This document shows, in pieces, positions 38,533-47,470 of a DNA stretch of 64,000 nt. Position 1 is the first letter of the stretch; every line of letters begins with the position of its first letter. Origin of the DNA: Rhizobium sp. Q54 (lineage in GTDB: Bacteria > Pseudomonadota > Alphaproteobacteria > Rhizobiales > Beijerinckiaceae); the NCBI GenBank assembly GCA_945878875.1, contig CAMCUC010000001.1, positions 124,001 through 188,000 of the forward strand, written 5' to 3'. The position numbers and the translations under genes were made by a program. A model generated the notes under the pieces. It was not told where the DNA came from, searched no databases, and saw nothing but the letters and a program-made list of their open reading frames with translations.

Positions 38533-39021
38533 CTAGTGCGCGAAGCCCTTGCGGACGTCGCCGATGCCGCGTGTCAACATGTCGGCGCTGGCGCCGTCTT
38601 GCATCTGGGCGCGCAGGATCGTCTCTGCGGCCTTCACGGCGGCGTCGGCGGCGGCTGAGCGCACGTCGTTCATGGCCTGCGATTCAGCGATGGCGATCTT
38701 GGCTTCAGCCTGAAGTGTGCGGCGGGCGACGAATTCGCTCATGCGCTTTGCGGTCTCGGCGGCCAGCGCCTCGGCCTCTTCGCGCGCAGCGGTAAGGATC
38801 GCGTCGGCCTCTGATTGTGCTTCGGCGGCCTTCTTTTGATAGGAGGCGAGCACGGCCTCGGCTTCCGTGCGCAGGCGGCTGGCTTGCGCCAATTCGTCTG
38901 CGATCAGGGAGGCGCGATCATCAAGCGCTTTGGCCAGCGTGCGGTGAACCCCGAGGTAACCCAGAAGCAGGACGAACAGCACGAAGCCGAGCGCGACGAA
39001 GAAACTCTCGTCAAAATGCAT
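38533..39021 (-). CDS. atpF: F0F1 ATP synthase subunit b
   Basis: A 162-aa peripheral-stalk subunit: one N-terminal membrane helix (FFVALGFVLFVLLLGYLGV) and a long Ala/Glu/Arg-rich coiled coil to the end. The start at 39021 follows AAGGAGAGCGTG; the open frame upstream to 39141 lies inside atpG. Last gene of the atp F0 operon; the F1 genes are not in the window. Confidence 0.93.
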   Translation of the reverse strand: MHFDESFFVALGFVLFVLLLGYLGVHRTLAKALDDRASLIADELAQASRLRTEAEAVLASYQKKAAEAQSEADAILTAAREEAEALAAETAKRMSEFVARRTLQAEAKIAIAESQAMNDVRSAAADAAVKAAETILRAQMQDGASADMLTRGIGDVRKGFAH

Positions 39022-39031
39022 CACGCTCTCC

Positions 39032-39580
39032 TTAGACGTTCTGGCCGGCGACGGCCTTGGCCAGCGCTTGGGGATCGGCGTCGCGGCCGGTAATCTGTCG
39101 AACGATGGCGCCCGCCGCTTCCGTGGCGATGGCGGAAACATTGTTCATAGCCTGCGCCTTGCCGGCGGCAATTTTGGTCTCAGCCTCGGCAAGACGTGCA
39201 TTGAGGTTACTTTCCAGCGCCTTGCGCTTGGCGTCGCTGTCCGCAGCCAGATTATAGCGTACATCCTGTACGCTCTTCTGAACGGTCGCCTTGGCGTCGG
39301 CCAGCGTCCTCTCATAGTGAGCGCCTGCCTCTTCCGCTAATTTCTGGGCGGCGGCGGCGACGTCAAGATCATTACCGATGCGCAGGCGGCGCGTGTCGAG
39401 GATCTTCGCAACGCGGGGCAGCGCGATCCGCGACATCACAAAATACAGCGTTCCGAACGTGATCACGAGCCAGAATAATTGGGCCGGGAACGTCGATACG
39501 TCGAAAGGCGGGAACACGCCCTTGGCTGCGGGAGCGCTCGAATTTGCCGCTGTGGCGGCGAAGGCATCTGAGATGAACAT
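39032..39580 (-). CDS. atpG: F0F1 ATP synthase subunit b'
   Basis: A 182-aa second stalk subunit, as expected in alphaproteobacteria and phototrophs that use a b/b' heterodimer. An N-terminal extension (ATAANSSAPAAKGVFPPFD) precedes the helix TFPAQLFWLVITFGTLYFVMSRIALP, then a coiled coil. The symbol atpG (also atpX or atpF') for b' should not be confused with the gamma subunit. Confidence 0.92.
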   Translation of the reverse strand: MFISDAFAATAANSSAPAAKGVFPPFDVSTFPAQLFWLVITFGTLYFVMSRIALPRVAKILDTRRLRIGNDLDVAAAAQKLAEEAGAHYERTLADAKATVQKSVQDVRYNLAADSDAKRKALESNLNARLAEAETKIAAGKAQAMNNVSAIATEAAGAIVRQITGRDADPQALAKAVAGQNV

Positions 39581-39633
39581 CGTGCAGTCCGGAAGGTCAG
39601 GGCCAAAATGGCGAAGTAGATTTACTCAAAGAC

Positions 39634-39669
39634 CATGCGCGGCTCATCGCAAGGCGAGAACCGCGCATG
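39634..39669. repeat. Hairpin between atpE and the b' gene
   Basis: CATGCGCGG and CCGCGCATG form a perfect 9-bp stem with an inner partly paired loop, just after the atpE stop. Intergenic hairpins at this place may adjust the amount of message downstream of atpE, whose product is needed in 8-15 copies. Confidence 0.55.
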
Positions 39670-39676
39670 AAAGAAA

Positions 39677-39904
39677 CTAGACCACGAAGAGCAGCAGAAT
39701 CGCGACAAGGAACGCGAAAATGCCGAGACCTTCCGCAAGTGCGGCGCCGATGAACGCGCGACCGAACTGGGCGTCTGCCGCAGAAGGGTTGCGCAGAGCG
39801 CCGGAGAGGAAGTTACCAAAAATCGTGCCCACGCCGATGGCGGCGGCGCCCATGCCGATGGCGGCCAGACCGGCGCCGATATACTTAGCTGCTACGGGAT
39901 CCAT
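39677..39904 (-). CDS. atpE: F0F1 ATP synthase subunit c
   Basis: A 75-aa hairpin of two membrane helices. The first is [26 protein letters not shown] with the GxGxGxG-like glycine run; the loop is RNPSAADAQ; the ion-binding acidic residue is Glu in [20 protein letters not shown]. The ATG at 39904 follows AGGAGTTCGAC. Proton rather than sodium binding is suggested by the lack of the Gln/Ser/Thr sodium pattern. Confidence 0.95.
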   Translation of the reverse strand: MDPVAAKYIGAGLAAIGMGAAAIGVGTIFGNFLSGALRNPSAADAQFGRAFIGAALAEGLGIFAFLVAILLLFVV

Positions 39905-39957
39905 GTCGAACTCCTGTTCGATTTTGTAAGAGGGCGACCGTCTGTTGTTGATATTTA

Positions 39958-40722
39958 TCAGTGGCCCGGGTGGATTGCGTCGTTGAGATAGACGCAAGTG
40001 AGGATGGCGAATACGTACGCCTGCAGCACCGCGACGAGAAGCTCGAGCGCGGTGAGAGCGACAACGCCGAGAAGCGGCAGCGGCGCAAGCGCAGCCCACG
40101 CTCCGGCGCCCATCAGCATGGCGACGAATCCACCGAAAACTTTCAACGTGATGTGACCGGCCAACATGTTGGCGAACAGTCGCACGGATAAAGAAATCGG
40201 ACGCGAGAGGAAGGAAATCACCTCAATCAGCATCACGAACCAGAGCAAAGCCGGCGACACGCCCGATGGAACAAACAGGCGCAGGAAGTGAAGGCCATGG
40301 CGCCAGAAGCCATAAAGCAGCACGGTCAGGATCACGAGCGCGGCAAAGGCGAAAGTCACGATAATCTGGCTGGTGACCGTGAACGTGTACGGTACAAGGC
40401 CGATGAGGTTCGAGAACAACACGAACATAAACAGCGAAAAAACGAGGGGGAAAAAGCGCATCCCCTCCTGCCCCGCAGAACCGCGCACAGTGGCGGCGAC
40501 AAATTCATAGGACATTTCGGCCGCCGCTTGCAGGCGACCGGGGATCAACGCCTGCTTGCGCGTGCCATAGACCATCAGGCCCAAAATCGAGAGCACCACG
40601 ATCGTCATAAACAAAGACGCGTTGGAGAAAGACACGTCCTGACCAAACAAATTGATCGGAACAATCTTGTTCACCTGGAATTGGTGAATGGGATCGATTG
40701 TGTTTCCGGCGGAAGCAGCCAC
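39958..40722 (-). CDS. atpB: F0F1 ATP synthase subunit a
   Basis: A 254-aa membrane protein with five to six helices. The essential arginine is in [14 protein letters not shown], and the last helices have [24 protein letters not shown]. The start is a GTG at 40722 with GAGGG upstream, confirmed by the usual N-terminus length. It forms the proton half-channels with the c ring. Confidence 0.95.
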   Translation of the reverse strand: MAASAGNTIDPIHQFQVNKIVPINLFGQDVSFSNASLFMTIVVLSILGLMVYGTRKQALIPGRLQAAAEMSYEFVAATVRGSAGQEGMRFFPLVFSLFMFVLFSNLIGLVPYTFTVTSQIIVTFAFAALVILTVLLYGFWRHGLHFLRLFVPSGVSPALLWFVMLIEVISFLSRPISLSVRLFANMLAGHITLKVFGGFVAMLMGAGAWAALAPLPLLGVVALTALELLVAVLQAYVFAILTCVYLNDAIHPGH

Positions 40723-40773
40723 GTCTTTGCCCTCGATCTTAGTCTCACCATCGCGCAGCAGCGCGAAAAATCA

Positions 40774-41112
40774 TTAAGAACCGCCGTTTCGAGCCTGCGG
40801 CCCAGCAGCGATTCGGTATACGTTATAGAAGCCGGCCGCCGTCCCGAACGCCAGAAAGACGATCAAGAACAACGGCTTGGTTGAGAGCCAGTTGTCAAGA
40901 ACCAGTCCGATGACCAACCCGACAATGATGCCCGCCACAAACTCCGATAGCACGCGAACGCCCAGATTCAATGCGCGTCCCGTGGTGCTCGCCGACGCAC
41001 CGTCTGACGCGCTCTTTCGAGGCTCCTCATTGCGTTTACTCTGAAGAGCGCTTGCGAGCCGCTCCAGACGCGCTTTCAGGGCCTCGTCGTCGCTCCGGTC
41101 ATTTTCGGTCAT
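40774..41112 (-). CDS. atpI: ATP synthase protein I (AtpI)
   Basis: A 112-aa protein with a charged N-terminal region (MTENDRSDDEALKARLERLA) and two membrane helices (LSEFVAGIIVGLVIGLVLDNWLS and FLIVFLAFGTAAGFYNVYRI). AtpI assists c-ring assembly and, with its AtpZ relatives, Mg/Ca transport. It is the first gene of the operon; start at 41112, 137 bases after the -10 box of the promoter. Confidence 0.9.
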   Translation of the reverse strand: MTENDRSDDEALKARLERLASALQSKRNEEPRKSASDGASASTTGRALNLGVRVLSEFVAGIIVGLVIGLVLDNWLSTKPLFLIVFLAFGTAAGFYNVYRIAAGPQARNGGS

Positions 41113-41246
41113 GGGGCCATCCTGTGCGTCACGCACAACGCACCATATAGCCACCCTTGATCCCGAAAGCGCCTGAAAATCAACACCGAACAAACCGAGC
41201 TGCAATCATTTGATTGTTATTCAGACCTACCCTTGCGATCGGTCAC

Positions 41247-41275
41247 AACATATGAGCGGGACCACAGCCTGTCAA
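41247..41275 (-). promoter_or_regulatory. Promoter of the atpIBEGF operon
   Basis: On the minus strand -35 TTGACA (41275-41270), 17-base spacer, -10 TATGTT (41252-41247). This is the closest match to the housekeeping consensus in the window and lies about 135 bases upstream of atpI. Confidence 0.75.
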
Positions 41276-41347
41276 GTGTAGGTACAGTTTTGCAACGCTT
41301 TGTATTTAAAACAAAAAATGAAGAAAAGCGGCAGCTGCGACGTTTTT

Positions 41348-42148
41348 TCAGATAACATAGTCTTCCACCGGCGCGGCGGCGTCAGCAGTGATGTCAGCTT
41401 TCACCTTGGCGGCGATGTCCTGCAGGGCAAGCGCCCCGCGCCGGCGCGGGCGGGCGACGTCGATCACGCGCACGGACCTGACCTCGCCGGGTTTGCCGCC
41501 CAAAGCCACGATCCGGTCGGCCAGATAAACCGCCTCGTCGATGTCATGGGTCACGAACACGATGGTTTTGCCGGTCTGGCGCCACACGCGCAGCAATTCG
41601 TCCTGCAAGCCTTCGCGGGTCGCCACGTCCAGAGCCGAGAACGGCTCGTCCATCAACAGGATCGAGGGCCGCACGGCGAGCGCGCGGGCCAGCGCCACGC
41701 GCTGGCGCTGACCGCCCGACAATTGCCACGGCCAGCGATCGGCAAGGTCAGACAAGCCGACAAGCCCCAGCGCCTGCATGGCGCGCTCGCGCCGGGCGAC
41801 GGCTGGCAGGCTCTTTTTCTCAAGGCCAAACGACACGTTGGCGATTACGCGACGCCACGGCAGCAGGCGCGAATCCTGAAACACCAGCGCCATCGGTCGT
41901 TCAGCGGCGGGATCGGGCGTCACGACGACTTTGCCCTCGCTCTGCGGGGCCAGCCCCATCAGCACGCGCAGCAGCGTCGATTTGCCAACCCCGGAGGCGC
42001 CGACCAGCGCCACGAATTCGCCCGGCGCTATTTTCAGATCGAGCCCGCGCAGCACGTGCGTGCGCTTCCCGTCCTGATCGAAAGAGAGCGCAAGGCCCTC
42101 AATGTCGATGACGTGATCGGGCAGTTTTGAGGCGCTTACGGCTTCCAT
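41348..42148 (-). CDS. ABC transporter ATP-binding protein, nitrate/sulfonate/taurine type
   Basis: A 266-aa ATPase. Walker A is GASGVGKST (residues 50-58), the Q loop is LVFQDSRLLPW, the signature LSGGQRQRVALARAL (143-157), Walker B ILLMDEPFSALD, and the switch FVTHDIDEAV. It resembles SsuB/TauB. Its start overlaps the permease stop by 13 bases. It is the third gene of the SBP-permease-ATPase operon; the substrate is not known. Confidence 0.92.
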   Translation of the reverse strand: MEAVSASKLPDHVIDIEGLALSFDQDGKRTHVLRGLDLKIAPGEFVALVGASGVGKSTLLRVLMGLAPQSEGKVVVTPDPAAERPMALVFQDSRLLPWRRVIANVSFGLEKKSLPAVARRERAMQALGLVGLSDLADRWPWQLSGGQRQRVALARALAVRPSILLMDEPFSALDVATREGLQDELLRVWRQTGKTIVFVTHDIDEAVYLADRIVALGGKPGEVRSVRVIDVARPRRRGALALQDIAAKVKADITADAAAPVEDYVI

Positions 42149-42894
42149 CGCAGGAGCCTTCCCTGTACGGCCATGAAGAATGTGTCCATCAAACCATAGA
42201 GGGCGGCCATGGTGAGCATGTAGACGACGACGATATCGGTGGCGAGCAGGCTTGAAGCCTGCATCATGCGACTGCCCAATCCCGTCACGCCGAAAAGTTC
42301 AGCCGCAACGACAGCCATCCACGCCTGCCCCAGCGCCGTGCGCGCACCGACCAGAATGCCAGGGGTCGCGGCTGGCAGCAGCACTTTGAACAGGCGCTCC
42401 AGCGGGCCGGTGAAGCCGAAAGCCTTCGCCAGCTCGATGTAATCGCGATCCACGCCGCGAATGGCGCCATGGGTCGCAAAATACACGATCCAGAACACGC
42501 CGATGGCGATGATGAACACCGCGCCCGATTGACTGACGCCAAACCAGATAATCGCAAACGGCACCCAGGCTAGCCCCGGAATAGGCCGCAGCACGCGGCT
42601 CACCCACGCAAAAAGACCTTCGGCAACGTTCGACATGCCGGTGAGCACGCCAAGCCCGATTCCGGCGCCGAGCCCCACAAGCAGGCCCAGCGTATAATGC
42701 GACAGGCTGAGGCCAACCGATTTCAGCCACATGCCGTTTGCCAGCTCGCGCATGAATGCGTCCGGCAGATCGCTTGGCGCGGGCAAAAGCACCCGCGAGG
42801 CGAGTCCAAGACGCGGCATCGCCTCCCAGAAAAGCAGGAAGGCGAAGAGGCCGAGCAGCGGCAGCAGTCTGTACGCAAAACTGCTTTTGGTCAT
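42136..42894 (-). CDS. ABC transporter permease, nitrate/sulfonate/taurine type
   Basis: A 252-aa inner-membrane protein with about six helices. The EAA loop that docks on the ATPase reads IELAKAFGFTGPLERLFKVLLPAATPG. The N-terminal RLLPLLGLFAFLLFWEAMPRLG and IPGLAWVPFAIIWFGVSQSG match SsuC-like proteins. It lies between the binding protein (38-base gap) and the ATPase (overlap). Confidence 0.92.
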   Translation of the reverse strand: MTKSSFAYRLLPLLGLFAFLLFWEAMPRLGLASRVLLPAPSDLPDAFMRELANGMWLKSVGLSLSHYTLGLLVGLGAGIGLGVLTGMSNVAEGLFAWVSRVLRPIPGLAWVPFAIIWFGVSQSGAVFIIAIGVFWIVYFATHGAIRGVDRDYIELAKAFGFTGPLERLFKVLLPAATPGILVGARTALGQAWMAVVAAELFGVTGLGSRMMQASSLLATDIVVVYMLTMAALYGLMDTFFMAVQGRLLRWKP

Positions 42895-42932
42895 AAGACA
42901 TGCTTTCGTTCGTGTTCGCGGATCGGGGAGGC

Positions 42933-43967
42933 TTACTTAGCCGTTGCCTTGATGAAGTAGGAGGCATCAAACAGGCCATCGAGCGGCACGTCCTCGTTGA
43001 GCGTTCCCAGCGACACCTGATACGTCTGCATCTTCTTTGTCGCTTCGGTGATGGAACGCGGATCGGCCACAAACTTCGTGGCGGGCGAGGCCAGCGCCTT
43101 CTCAATCACGGAGACGGCAATAATGCCCTTGCCCAGCGCAGCTTCAATATGGGGCGCGGCGCGCTTGGGGTCTTTCTGGATCAGGTCGATTGCTTTCACC
43201 ACCGAATCGACGATGGCCTGCACGGCCTGCGGGTTCTTCTGCGCAAACGCGCCTGACACTGCGACCACTGACCCGGGCTGGTTGGGGAACATGTCGCCGC
43301 CCAGAGCCACGAGCTTGATGCGCGGATCGCGCGTCTGGACGATGGCCACTGTAGGCTCACGGATGGTGGCACCATCCACTGCGCCCGCCAGCAGAGCCTG
43401 CTGTGTGGCGTCAATGCCCATGGGGATGATCTGAACGTCCGCCGCGTCAACCTTGCTGGCGACAAACAGCCAGTGATTGAGCGTGGTGTGAGGCACCGAG
43501 CCGGGCGGCTGGGTTGCGATTCTGGCGGCGCGGCCATTCTTGGCGCGGAAGGCCTTGAAGGCGTCGGCGTTCGAGACGCCGGGCGTAAAGAATGCAGCGA
43601 GCGGGGCACCGACGGCTACCGTCATCTCCTCGACCGCAGTTGCCGTCACCACGCGCACGTCAATGCCCTTGGAGCGCGCGACCCCGAGCGGCGAGACGCC
43701 CGCCACGTAAACATCGAGCGTGCCGGACGCCAGAGCCTGAATCATGTTCGGGCCGGATTCAAACGTCGTGAAGCGCAGATCCACGCCCGCCGCTTTGGCC
43801 AACCCTTCCTTGTCGGCCACGAAAATGGGGGCTGCGCCCAAAATCGGGATGTAGCCCACGCGCGCCTGAACATTCTGGGCCATAGCCGGCGTGATGACGG
43901 AAACGGAAAACAAAGCGGCGACGGCGGGAAAGAGGATGCGGCGGCTAACGGGCAAAAGAGCAAACAT
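42933..43967 (-). CDS. ABC transporter substrate-binding protein (NMT1/SsuA-like)
   Basis: A 344-aa exported protein with signal peptide (MFALLPVSRRILFPAVAALF... cleaved near AMAQ). The mature part shows VGYIPILGAAPIFVADKEGLAKAAGVDL, a two-lobed type II periplasmic fold, FESGPNMIQALASGTLDVYV, and ALLAGAVDGATIREPTVAIV. The family imports organosulfonates, nitrate, or thiamine precursors. GGAGCCTTGCC precedes the ATG at 43967. It is divergent from the hydroxyacid oxidase gene. Confidence 0.88.
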   Translation of the reverse strand: MFALLPVSRRILFPAVAALFSVSVITPAMAQNVQARVGYIPILGAAPIFVADKEGLAKAAGVDLRFTTFESGPNMIQALASGTLDVYVAGVSPLGVARSKGIDVRVVTATAVEEMTVAVGAPLAAFFTPGVSNADAFKAFRAKNGRAARIATQPPGSVPHTTLNHWLFVASKVDAADVQIIPMGIDATQQALLAGAVDGATIREPTVAIVQTRDPRIKLVALGGDMFPNQPGSVVAVSGAFAQKNPQAVQAIVDSVVKAIDLIQKDPKRAAPHIEAALGKGIIAVSVIEKALASPATKFVADPRSITEATKKMQTYQVSLGTLNEDVPLDGLFDASYFIKATAK

Positions 43968-44020
43968 GGCAAGGCTCCAAATGAGAAACTGACCTTTGCA
44001 CATATTTCATGTTTTGAAAA

Positions 44021-44041
44021 TGTATATTTTTTTTATATACA
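44021..44041. promoter_or_regulatory. AT-rich inverted repeat between divergent transporter and oxidase genes
   Basis: TGTATAT and ATATACA form a perfect 7-bp inverted repeat with a run of seven T between. It lies 54 bases from the binding-protein start and about 100 from the oxidase start. A GntR- or LysR-type operator or a shared promoter are both possible; no regulator gene is adjacent. Confidence 0.5.
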
Positions 44042-44142
44042 TAAATTGTAGGTTTAATATGCCTCTGGACAGTCGCCACGCCCGCTTCTACGGTTACGAT
44101 CATCTGCCGAAATAGGCGGAAAATCGGGAGGATAGGCGCGCC

Positions 44143-45315
44143 ATGGCTCGGCTGGACCATTGCTATAACATCGCTGACCTGCGCGAGGTCGCCAAAAGCC
44201 GCCTGCCCAAGGGCGTGTTCGAATATATTGACAAGGGCACCGAGGATCAGATCTCGCTCGACAACAATCGCGCGACCCTCAACGCGACCAAATTGCTGAA
44301 CAAGATTCTGGTCGACGTGTCGGATGTGCAGCTGGACGCGCAAATATTGGGCGCCAAATCCGCTATGCCTCTCATCATTGCGCCCACCGGCATTGCGGGC
44401 CTCACCTGGCATGAAGGCGAGTTCGAGCTGGCCAAGGCTGCCGGGCGCGCCGGGGTTCCGTTCACGCTGGCCACCGGCTCCAACACGCCGATGGAGAAAG
44501 TGGCGCAGGAATCGGGCGCCCGCGCCTGGTTCCAGCTTTATATGTGGCGCGAGAAGGAATTATCCTACGAGCTGGTGCGCCGCGCCGCCAAAGCAGGCTT
44601 CGAGACTTTGGTATGGACGGTGGACATCGGCCATGGAGCCAATCGCGAGCACAACGCCCGCAACGGGTTCTCGCAGCCCTACAAGCTCAACGCCCGCAGC
44701 ATTATTGACATGCTGAAACATCCCGAATGGCTGGCCACCGTAATGGGCCGCTATGTGATGGGCGGGCGCATGCCGGAGCATGTGAATTATCCCGAAAAAT
44801 ACCAGATGCGGATGACGGGAGGCGGCAAACGCGCCGCTGGTCACGCCACCGCCATGCGCGCTGACAAAGTGTCCTGGGAGGACGTTGACCGGCTGCGCGA
44901 CATCTGGCCTGGCAAGCTCATCATCAAGGGCGTGATGCGCGTGGACGATGCGCAGATGGCCGTGGAACGCGGCGCCGACGCCATCATCGTCTCCAACCAT
45001 GGCGGGCGCAATATGGACAGCGCGCCGGCCACCATTGCAGTGTTGCCGAAGATCGTCGCCCATGTTGGCGACAAGGTGGACGTGATCGTGGATTCGGGCG
45101 TGCGGCGCGGCAGCGACATCGTGAAATGCCTCGCGCTTGGCGCCAAAGCCGTGCTGGCGGGCCGCGCGACGCTGTACGGCGTGGCCGCTGGCGGACAGCC
45201 GGGCGCGGAAAAAGCGCTCGCAATTTTGAAAGACGAAATGAAGCGCACCATGGCCTATGTCGGCCTGCAGCGCGTTGAGGACATCGATCAGGACATCATC
45301 TGGCGCCGGGATTAA
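44143..45315 (+). CDS. FMN-dependent alpha-hydroxyacid oxidase/dehydrogenase
   Basis: A 390-aa TIM-barrel protein of the lactate/glycolate/mandelate dehydrogenase family. Visible residues: APTGIAGLTWHEGEFELAKA (N-terminal barrel), ATGSNTPMEKVAQESG, WFQLYMWREKE, TVDIGHGANREHNARNGF (usually TVDTPVxGRRExDxRNGF), LIIKGVMRVDDA, the catalytic His and Arg in VSNHGGRNMDSAPATI, and DSGVRRGSDIVKCLALGAKAV. It oxidises a 2-hydroxyacid to a 2-oxoacid. Which acid is unknown; the flanking binding proteins may supply it. GGGAGG stands 12 bases upstream. Confidence 0.9.
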   Translation: MARLDHCYNIADLREVAKSRLPKGVFEYIDKGTEDQISLDNNRATLNATKLLNKILVDVSDVQLDAQILGAKSAMPLIIAPTGIAGLTWHEGEFELAKAAGRAGVPFTLATGSNTPMEKVAQESGARAWFQLYMWREKELSYELVRRAAKAGFETLVWTVDIGHGANREHNARNGFSQPYKLNARSIIDMLKHPEWLATVMGRYVMGGRMPEHVNYPEKYQMRMTGGGKRAAGHATAMRADKVSWEDVDRLRDIWPGKLIIKGVMRVDDAQMAVERGADAIIVSNHGGRNMDSAPATIAVLPKIVAHVGDKVDVIVDSGVRRGSDIVKCLALGAKAVLAGRATLYGVAAGGQPGAEKALAILKDEMKRTMAYVGLQRVEDIDQDIIWRRD

Positions 45316-45338
45316 CGAGCGCCGCAGGGGGGAAGAGC

Positions 45339-46337
45339 ATGAAAACCACACGCAAGTTTGCTTTCGTCGCCATCGTCGCCAGCGCCGCTATCGCCAGCGG
45401 GGCGGCGCGTGCGCAAAACCAAGTTATGGAAGCGATCATTTTCCCCGGCGCCAGCGCCACGCCCATTTATGTAGCGCAGGAGAAGGGCTTCTTCGCGCGC
45501 GAAGGCCTTGAAGTGCGAACGACCCCCACGCCCAATTCCGGCTTCCAGATGGGAAACCTGATAGACGGCAAGTTTCAGGTCGCCAGCACGGCGGTCGATA
45601 ATCTCATCGCCTATCAGGAAGGTCAGGGCTCCGCCAAGACGGAGCGCACGCCCGATCTCATCGTCATCATGGGCGGCGCATCGACCTCGCTTGCGCTGAT
45701 GGCCCTGCCCTCGATCAAGAACCTCAATGATCTGAAGGGGAAGGAATTCGCGCTCGATTCGCTGACCACCGGCTACGCCTTCGTGTTGCGGCGGATGCTG
45801 GAGAGCAACGGCTTTGGCCCCAATGATTACACGTTCGTGCGCGTGGGAGGCACGCGCGAGCGCTTTGAGGCGCTGAAGGCTGGAACGAAATCAGCAGGCC
45901 TGATCAGCGAGCCTTTCACGACGCAGGCCAAAGAAGCGGGCTTTACCTTCGTCGGCGATGCAATCCAGAGCGTAGGCCGCTATCAGGCGACCGTGCAGAT
46001 CGCCAATCGCGATTGGGCCAAGGCGAATGAGAAGGCGACCGTCGGTTACATCCGTGCGATGATTTCTGCGATCGACTGGATTTACGATCCCGCCAACAAT
46101 CAGGAGGCCGCCAGGATTCTGGCAGCAAAAGTGAAAATTCCGGAAGCCGCCGCGCAGCCCGGCATCAATGGGCTGACAAAGGGACAGGCGGCGCTGGCGC
46201 CTAAAGGCGCGCTCGACATCGAGGGTCTGAAGACCGTGATCAGCTTGCGCGAGCAATACGCCACACCGCAAAAGAAGATGGGCGCGCCGGAAAAATATTA
46301 CGACCTTTCTTATTATAACAAGGCTATTGGCAAGTAG
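45339..46337 (+). CDS. Second NMT1/THI5-like periplasmic binding protein
   Basis: A 332-aa exported protein (signal peptide ends near GAARAQNQ). It has the family pattern IFPGASATPIYVAQEKGFFAREGLEV, MGNLIDGKFQVASTAVDNLIAYQ, LNDLKGKEFALDSLTTGYAFVLRRML, and LKAGTKSAGLISEPFTTQAKEAG. It follows the oxidase by 23 bases and is probably in its operon. It has no permease or ATPase of its own; it may share those at 41.3-42.9 kb or have another partner. Confidence 0.87.
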   Translation: MKTTRKFAFVAIVASAAIASGAARAQNQVMEAIIFPGASATPIYVAQEKGFFAREGLEVRTTPTPNSGFQMGNLIDGKFQVASTAVDNLIAYQEGQGSAKTERTPDLIVIMGGASTSLALMALPSIKNLNDLKGKEFALDSLTTGYAFVLRRMLESNGFGPNDYTFVRVGGTRERFEALKAGTKSAGLISEPFTTQAKEAGFTFVGDAIQSVGRYQATVQIANRDWAKANEKATVGYIRAMISAIDWIYDPANNQEAARILAAKVKIPEAAAQPGINGLTKGQAALAPKGALDIEGLKTVISLREQYATPQKKMGAPEKYYDLSYYNKAIGK

Positions 46338-46343
46338 CCGGAG

Positions 46344-46392
46344 AACCCCTCATCCGCCCCTTGCTAACGCAAGGCGCGACGGATAAGGGGTC
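46344..46392. terminator. Bidirectional hairpin between the binding protein and the oxidoreductase
   Basis: ACCCCTCATCCG and CGGATAAGGGGT pair with CTTGC/GCAAG inside, forming a long stem between two converging genes. Followed by TCTTCT. Confidence 0.6.
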
Positions 46393-46408
46393 TTCTACTC
46401 CCTACTGC

Positions 46409-47383
46409 CTATTTGCTGCTCGCCACATCCACCACCCGCTTCTCATTGGCCGATTGCGCGATCGCCTCCAGCACAGTCACTGCATGCACGGCTTGATCCT
46501 GCGCAACGGGAAACGGCCTGGCGCCTGCGATAGCGTCGGCGAAGGCCTCAACCTCCAGTAATTCGGGATCGGTCTCAGGCAGAGTCTCGTCAATTTTGCG
46601 CCCGTCCGTCGTTTGCAGGCGGAAAGAATTCGAGCCGCGCAATTCGGCCCAGCCCTTCGTGCCGAACACCTGAAAGCGGTGGTATTTCGCCGTTGTTCCG
46701 ATGGCGGTGAGAAAAGCGCTGGCGCCGTTTTGCATGCGCATCAGCACCGCCGTTGAATCGGCGAGGCCGTTATCGGTGACGTCAAAACGCGACAGCGCAT
46801 GTACCTGCGAGACCGCGCCAAGCGCTTCAATCGTCAGATAGAGCATGTGATCGGCGAGCCCGCCGGGCGGGGAGGACAGCGGATCGCCCTTCCATTCGCC
46901 GTGTTTGAAGCGATGATAGCGATGAACGCAAAAATCCCCCTCGGTATGCAACAGCTCGCCTAAAGAGCCCGCTTTCAATTCGTCCCGGAGCATTGCGACG
47001 TTAGGCATAAAGCAGCGGTCATAGCCCAGAGCCAGCACGAGTTTACGTTGCGCGGCAGCCGCTTTCAGCGCTTGCGCATCCGCGCCCGACAGCGCCATCG
47101 GCTTGACGCCCAGCACCGGCTTGCCCGCGTTCAACGCCTGCAGGGAATGGGCGGCGTGCAAATGCGCCGGGCCGCAGGAAACGATGCCGGCAATGGTCGG
47201 ATTGGCCAGAACGCTGGCGTAATCGGACGTCAGCACCAGATGTTTGGCGGCTGCAAAATCGCGTACAAGCTCATGACGCGGCGCCACCGCCATCGTGAAA
47301 CGAACCTTATGCGAATGGCCGTTGACGGCCTCAACCAGCCTTTGGCCAAAATGGCCAAGTCCCACAATTGCGATGTTCAGCAT
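46409..47383 (-). CDS. Gfo/Idh/MocA-family oxidoreductase
   Basis: A 324-aa NAD(P)-dependent enzyme. The Rossmann motif is IAIVGLGHFGQRLVEA at the start, followed by ADYASVLANPTIAGIVSCGPAHLHA and GKPVLGVKPMALSGADAQAL, where the usual EKP motif reads VKP, and then PPGGLADHMLYLTIEALG in the catalytic region. The usual Lys of EKP is thus present but its Glu is Val. The substrate is probably a sugar or inositol derivative, but nothing nearby tells which. Confidence 0.85.
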   Translation of the reverse strand: MLNIAIVGLGHFGQRLVEAVNGHSHKVRFTMAVAPRHELVRDFAAAKHLVLTSDYASVLANPTIAGIVSCGPAHLHAAHSLQALNAGKPVLGVKPMALSGADAQALKAAAAQRKLVLALGYDRCFMPNVAMLRDELKAGSLGELLHTEGDFCVHRYHRFKHGEWKGDPLSSPPGGLADHMLYLTIEALGAVSQVHALSRFDVTDNGLADSTAVLMRMQNGASAFLTAIGTTAKYHRFQVFGTKGWAELRGSNSFRLQTTDGRKIDETLPETDPELLEVEAFADAIAGARPFPVAQDQAVHAVTVLEAIAQSANEKRVVDVASSK

Positions 47384-47470
47384 GCTTTGTTTCCGCCTCA
47401 TTCGGGCTGAACCTAAAGGCTTTGTACGCTTTTGTGTAGACGGGTCACGCATACGCAAGGAGGCGTGCAA

